Position numbers and translations under genes: made by a program. 23,710 nucleotides of DNA from an uncultured Oscillibacter sp. (lineage in GTDB: Bacteria; Bacillota; Clostridia; Oscillospirales; Oscillospiraceae), in assembly GCA_900550685.1 (NCBI GenBank), contig URTS01000011.1, forward strand, positions 1 through 23,710. The letters run 5' to 3'. This document shows, in pieces, positions 22,212 to 23,710 of this stretch (positions are counted from its first letter, which is position 1; the number at the start of each line of letters is the position of its first letter). The notes under the pieces are model-generated. The model was not told the DNA's origin and made no database searches. It saw only the letters and a program-made list of their open reading frames with translations.

Positions 22212-22248
22212 TTAAAAACAGCAGGGCGGCGGCATAGCCGCCGCCCTG
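22212..22248 (-). terminator. Intrinsic terminator downstream of infB
   Basis: On the minus strand a perfect 12-bp stem with a 3-nt loop (arms CAGGGCGGCGGC and GCCGCCGCCCTG, 22248-22222) is followed by CTGTTTTTAAA. It may be partial, allowing some read-through into rbfA. Confidence 0.75.
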
Positions 22249-22277
22249 AACAGGATGCGTATAAAGGGGAAGTTTTA

Positions 22278-23710
22278 TCAGCGGGGGACCTCTTCCATGT
22301 CGTAGGCCTCGATGATGTCGCCCAGCTTGATGTCGTTGAACTTATCGATGGTCAGGCCGCACTCATAGCGCTCCTTGACCTCCTTGACGGAGTCCTTGAA
22401 CCGCTGGAGGGAGCCCAGGGTGCCCTCGTGGACCACGATGCCGTCCCGGACCACCCGCACGGAGCAGTCCCGGCGGATGCAGCCGTCCTGAACGTAGCAG
22501 CCGGCCACGGTGCCCACGGAGGAGACCTTGTAGGTCTCCCGGACCTCGGCATGGCCCAGGACCACTTCCTGGAACTTGGGGGCCAGCATGCCCTTCATAG
22601 CGGCCTCGATCTCGTCGATGGCATCGTAGATGACACGGTACATCCGCATATCCACGTTCTGGCGGGCGGCGCCGTCGCGGGCGGCGGCGTCAGGCCGGAC
22701 GTTGAAGCCCACGATGATGGCGCCGGAGGAGGCGGCCAGCATAACGTCGGACTCGTTGATGGCGCCCACGGCGCCGTGGATGACCTTGACGTTGACCTCG
22801 TCGTTGGAGAGCTTTTCCAGAGAGGCCTTCACGGCCTCCACGCTGCCCTGGACGTCGGCCTTGACAATCAGGGCCAGCTCCTTCCGTTCGCCGGACTTGA
22901 TCTGGTCGAACAGGTTCTCCAAAGACACCTTCTGCACGGGAGCCGCGGCCTTGGCCCGCTCCTCGGCCTTGCGCTGCTCCACCAGTTCCCGGGCCATGCG
23001 CTCGTCAGCCACGGCAAAGAAGGGCGCACCGGCGGTGGGGGCCTCGGACAGGCCCGCGATCTCCACAGGCACGGAGGGACCGGCCTGGGTGAGACGCTCG
23101 CCCTTGTAGTTGGTCATGGTGCGGATGCGGCCCACGGAGGTGCCGGCGATGATGATGTCGCCCTGCTTCAAAGTGCCGTTCTGCACCAGCAGCGTGGCCA
23201 CAGGGCCGCGGCCCTTGTCCAGACGGGCTTCGATGACAGTGCCCTGGCCGGGACGGTTGGGGTTGGCCTTCAGTTCCTGGACCTCGGCCAGCAGCACCAG
23301 GTTTTCCAGCAGGTTGTCGATGCCGATGTGCTTCTTGGCGGAGATCTTGCAGACGATGGTCTCGCCGCCCCATTCCTCGGGCACCAGGCCGTATTCGGTC
23401 AGCTGCTGCATGACCCGGTCGGGGTTGGCGTTTTCCTTATCGATCTTGTTGACGGCCACGATGATGGGGATGCCGGCGGCCTTGGCGTGGTTGATGGATT
23501 CGATGGTTTGGGGCATGATGCCGTCGTCCGCCGCCACCATCAAAATGGCGATATCGGTGACCATGGCGCCGCGGGCACGCATGGAGGTGAACGCCTCATG
23601 GCCCGGGGTGTCCAGGAAGGTGATGACACTGTCATTGCTCTTGACCTGGTACGCACCGATGGCCTGGGTGATGCCGCCGGCCTCACCCTTGGTGACATTG
23701 GTCTTGCGGA
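22278..23710 (-). CDS. infB: Translation initiation factor IF-2, 5'-partial
   Basis: IF-2 is the GTPase that places initiator tRNA on the 30S subunit. The visible part begins inside the G domain at RKTNVTKGEAGGITQAIGAYQV (switch I, effector loop). It includes G3 DTPGHEAF, G4 VNKIDKENANPD and G5 SAKKHIGIDNLL. The beta-barrel domain II (GTVIEARLDKGRGPVATLLVQNGTL), domain III (IVKADVQGSVEAVKASLEKL) and the C-terminal fMet-tRNA domain (EVVLGHAEVRETYKVSSVGTVAGCYVQDG) follow. The P-loop and the N-terminal arm lie beyond 23710. It heads the minus-strand cluster and ends at a hairpin terminator. Confidence 0.96.
   Translation of the reverse strand, partial: RKTNVTKGEAGGITQAIGAYQVKSNDSVITFLDTPGHEAFTSMRARGAMVTDIAILMVAADDGIMPQTIESINHAKAAGIPIIVAVNKIDKENANPDRVMQQLTEYGLVPEEWGGETIVCKISAKKHIGIDNLLENLVLLAEVQELKANPNRPGQGTVIEARLDKGRGPVATLLVQNGTLKQGDIIIAGTSVGRIRTMTNYKGERLTQAGPSVPVEIAGLSEAPTAGAPFFAVADERMARELVEQRKAEERAKAAAPVQKVSLENLFDQIKSGERKELALIVKADVQGSVEAVKASLEKLSNDEVNVKVIHGAVGAINESDVMLAASSGAIIVGFNVRPDAAARDGAARQNVDMRMYRVIYDAIDEIEAAMKGMLAPKFQEVVLGHAEVRETYKVSSVGTVAGCYVQDGCIRRDCSVRVVRDGIVVHEGTLGSLQRFKDSVKEVKERYECGLTIDKFNDIKLGDIIEAYDMEEVPR

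Overview
The window looks like the chromosome of a GC-rich, spore-forming Clostridia relative, probably in the Oscillospiraceae (Flavonifractor/Oscillibacter-like). The evidence is the GC-rich codon use, spoIIE, a QueT transporter, strong Shine-Dalgarno sites and the infB-rbfA-nrnA-truB-ribF gene order. The taxonomic call is an inference. No rRNA, tRNA or CRISPR array was seen.

Positions 1 to about 8060 are the right part of a prophage. It opens with a diversity-generating retroelement (DGR): an Avd-like four-helix protein, an adenine-rich template repeat (TR) with 13 AAY codons, and a reverse transcriptase with the DGR hallmark VGLGSEVSQ and YMDD. The diversified target gene is not in the window and should lie just to the left. 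Next come small tail/lysis genes (XkdX-like, XhlA-like, membrane protein, CHAP-LysM endolysin, holin-like protein) ending at a strong terminator. Then there is a divergent pair, a SAP-domain gene and an XRE regulator, sharing a promoter region with an inverted repeat. An intact IS30-type DDE transposase sits at the prophage/host edge.

Positions 8128-13885 are host accessory genes: a dCMP deaminase-like gene with its own promoter, and a large polysaccharide pyruvyl transferase/ferredoxin/FrhB fusion. A bidirectional terminator follows that appears to have been split by a 164-bp insert, leaving two copies of its hairpin. Next is a MerR regulator whose partner MATE efflux gene is broken twice (in-frame amber codon plus internal deletion), although the MerR-type promoter (19-bp spacer with a palindrome) is intact. 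Last is queT with a structured leader.

Positions 13886-16314 (minus strand) form a dusB - ECF sigma - anti-sigma operon with a good promoter. Divergent from it are spoIIE and an 89-aa membrane protein gene. Positions 18892-23710 (minus strand) carry the translation/RNA housekeeping cluster infB (partial), rbfA, nrnA-like, truB and ribF. A 245-nt gap of five consecutive hairpins separates infB from rbfA.
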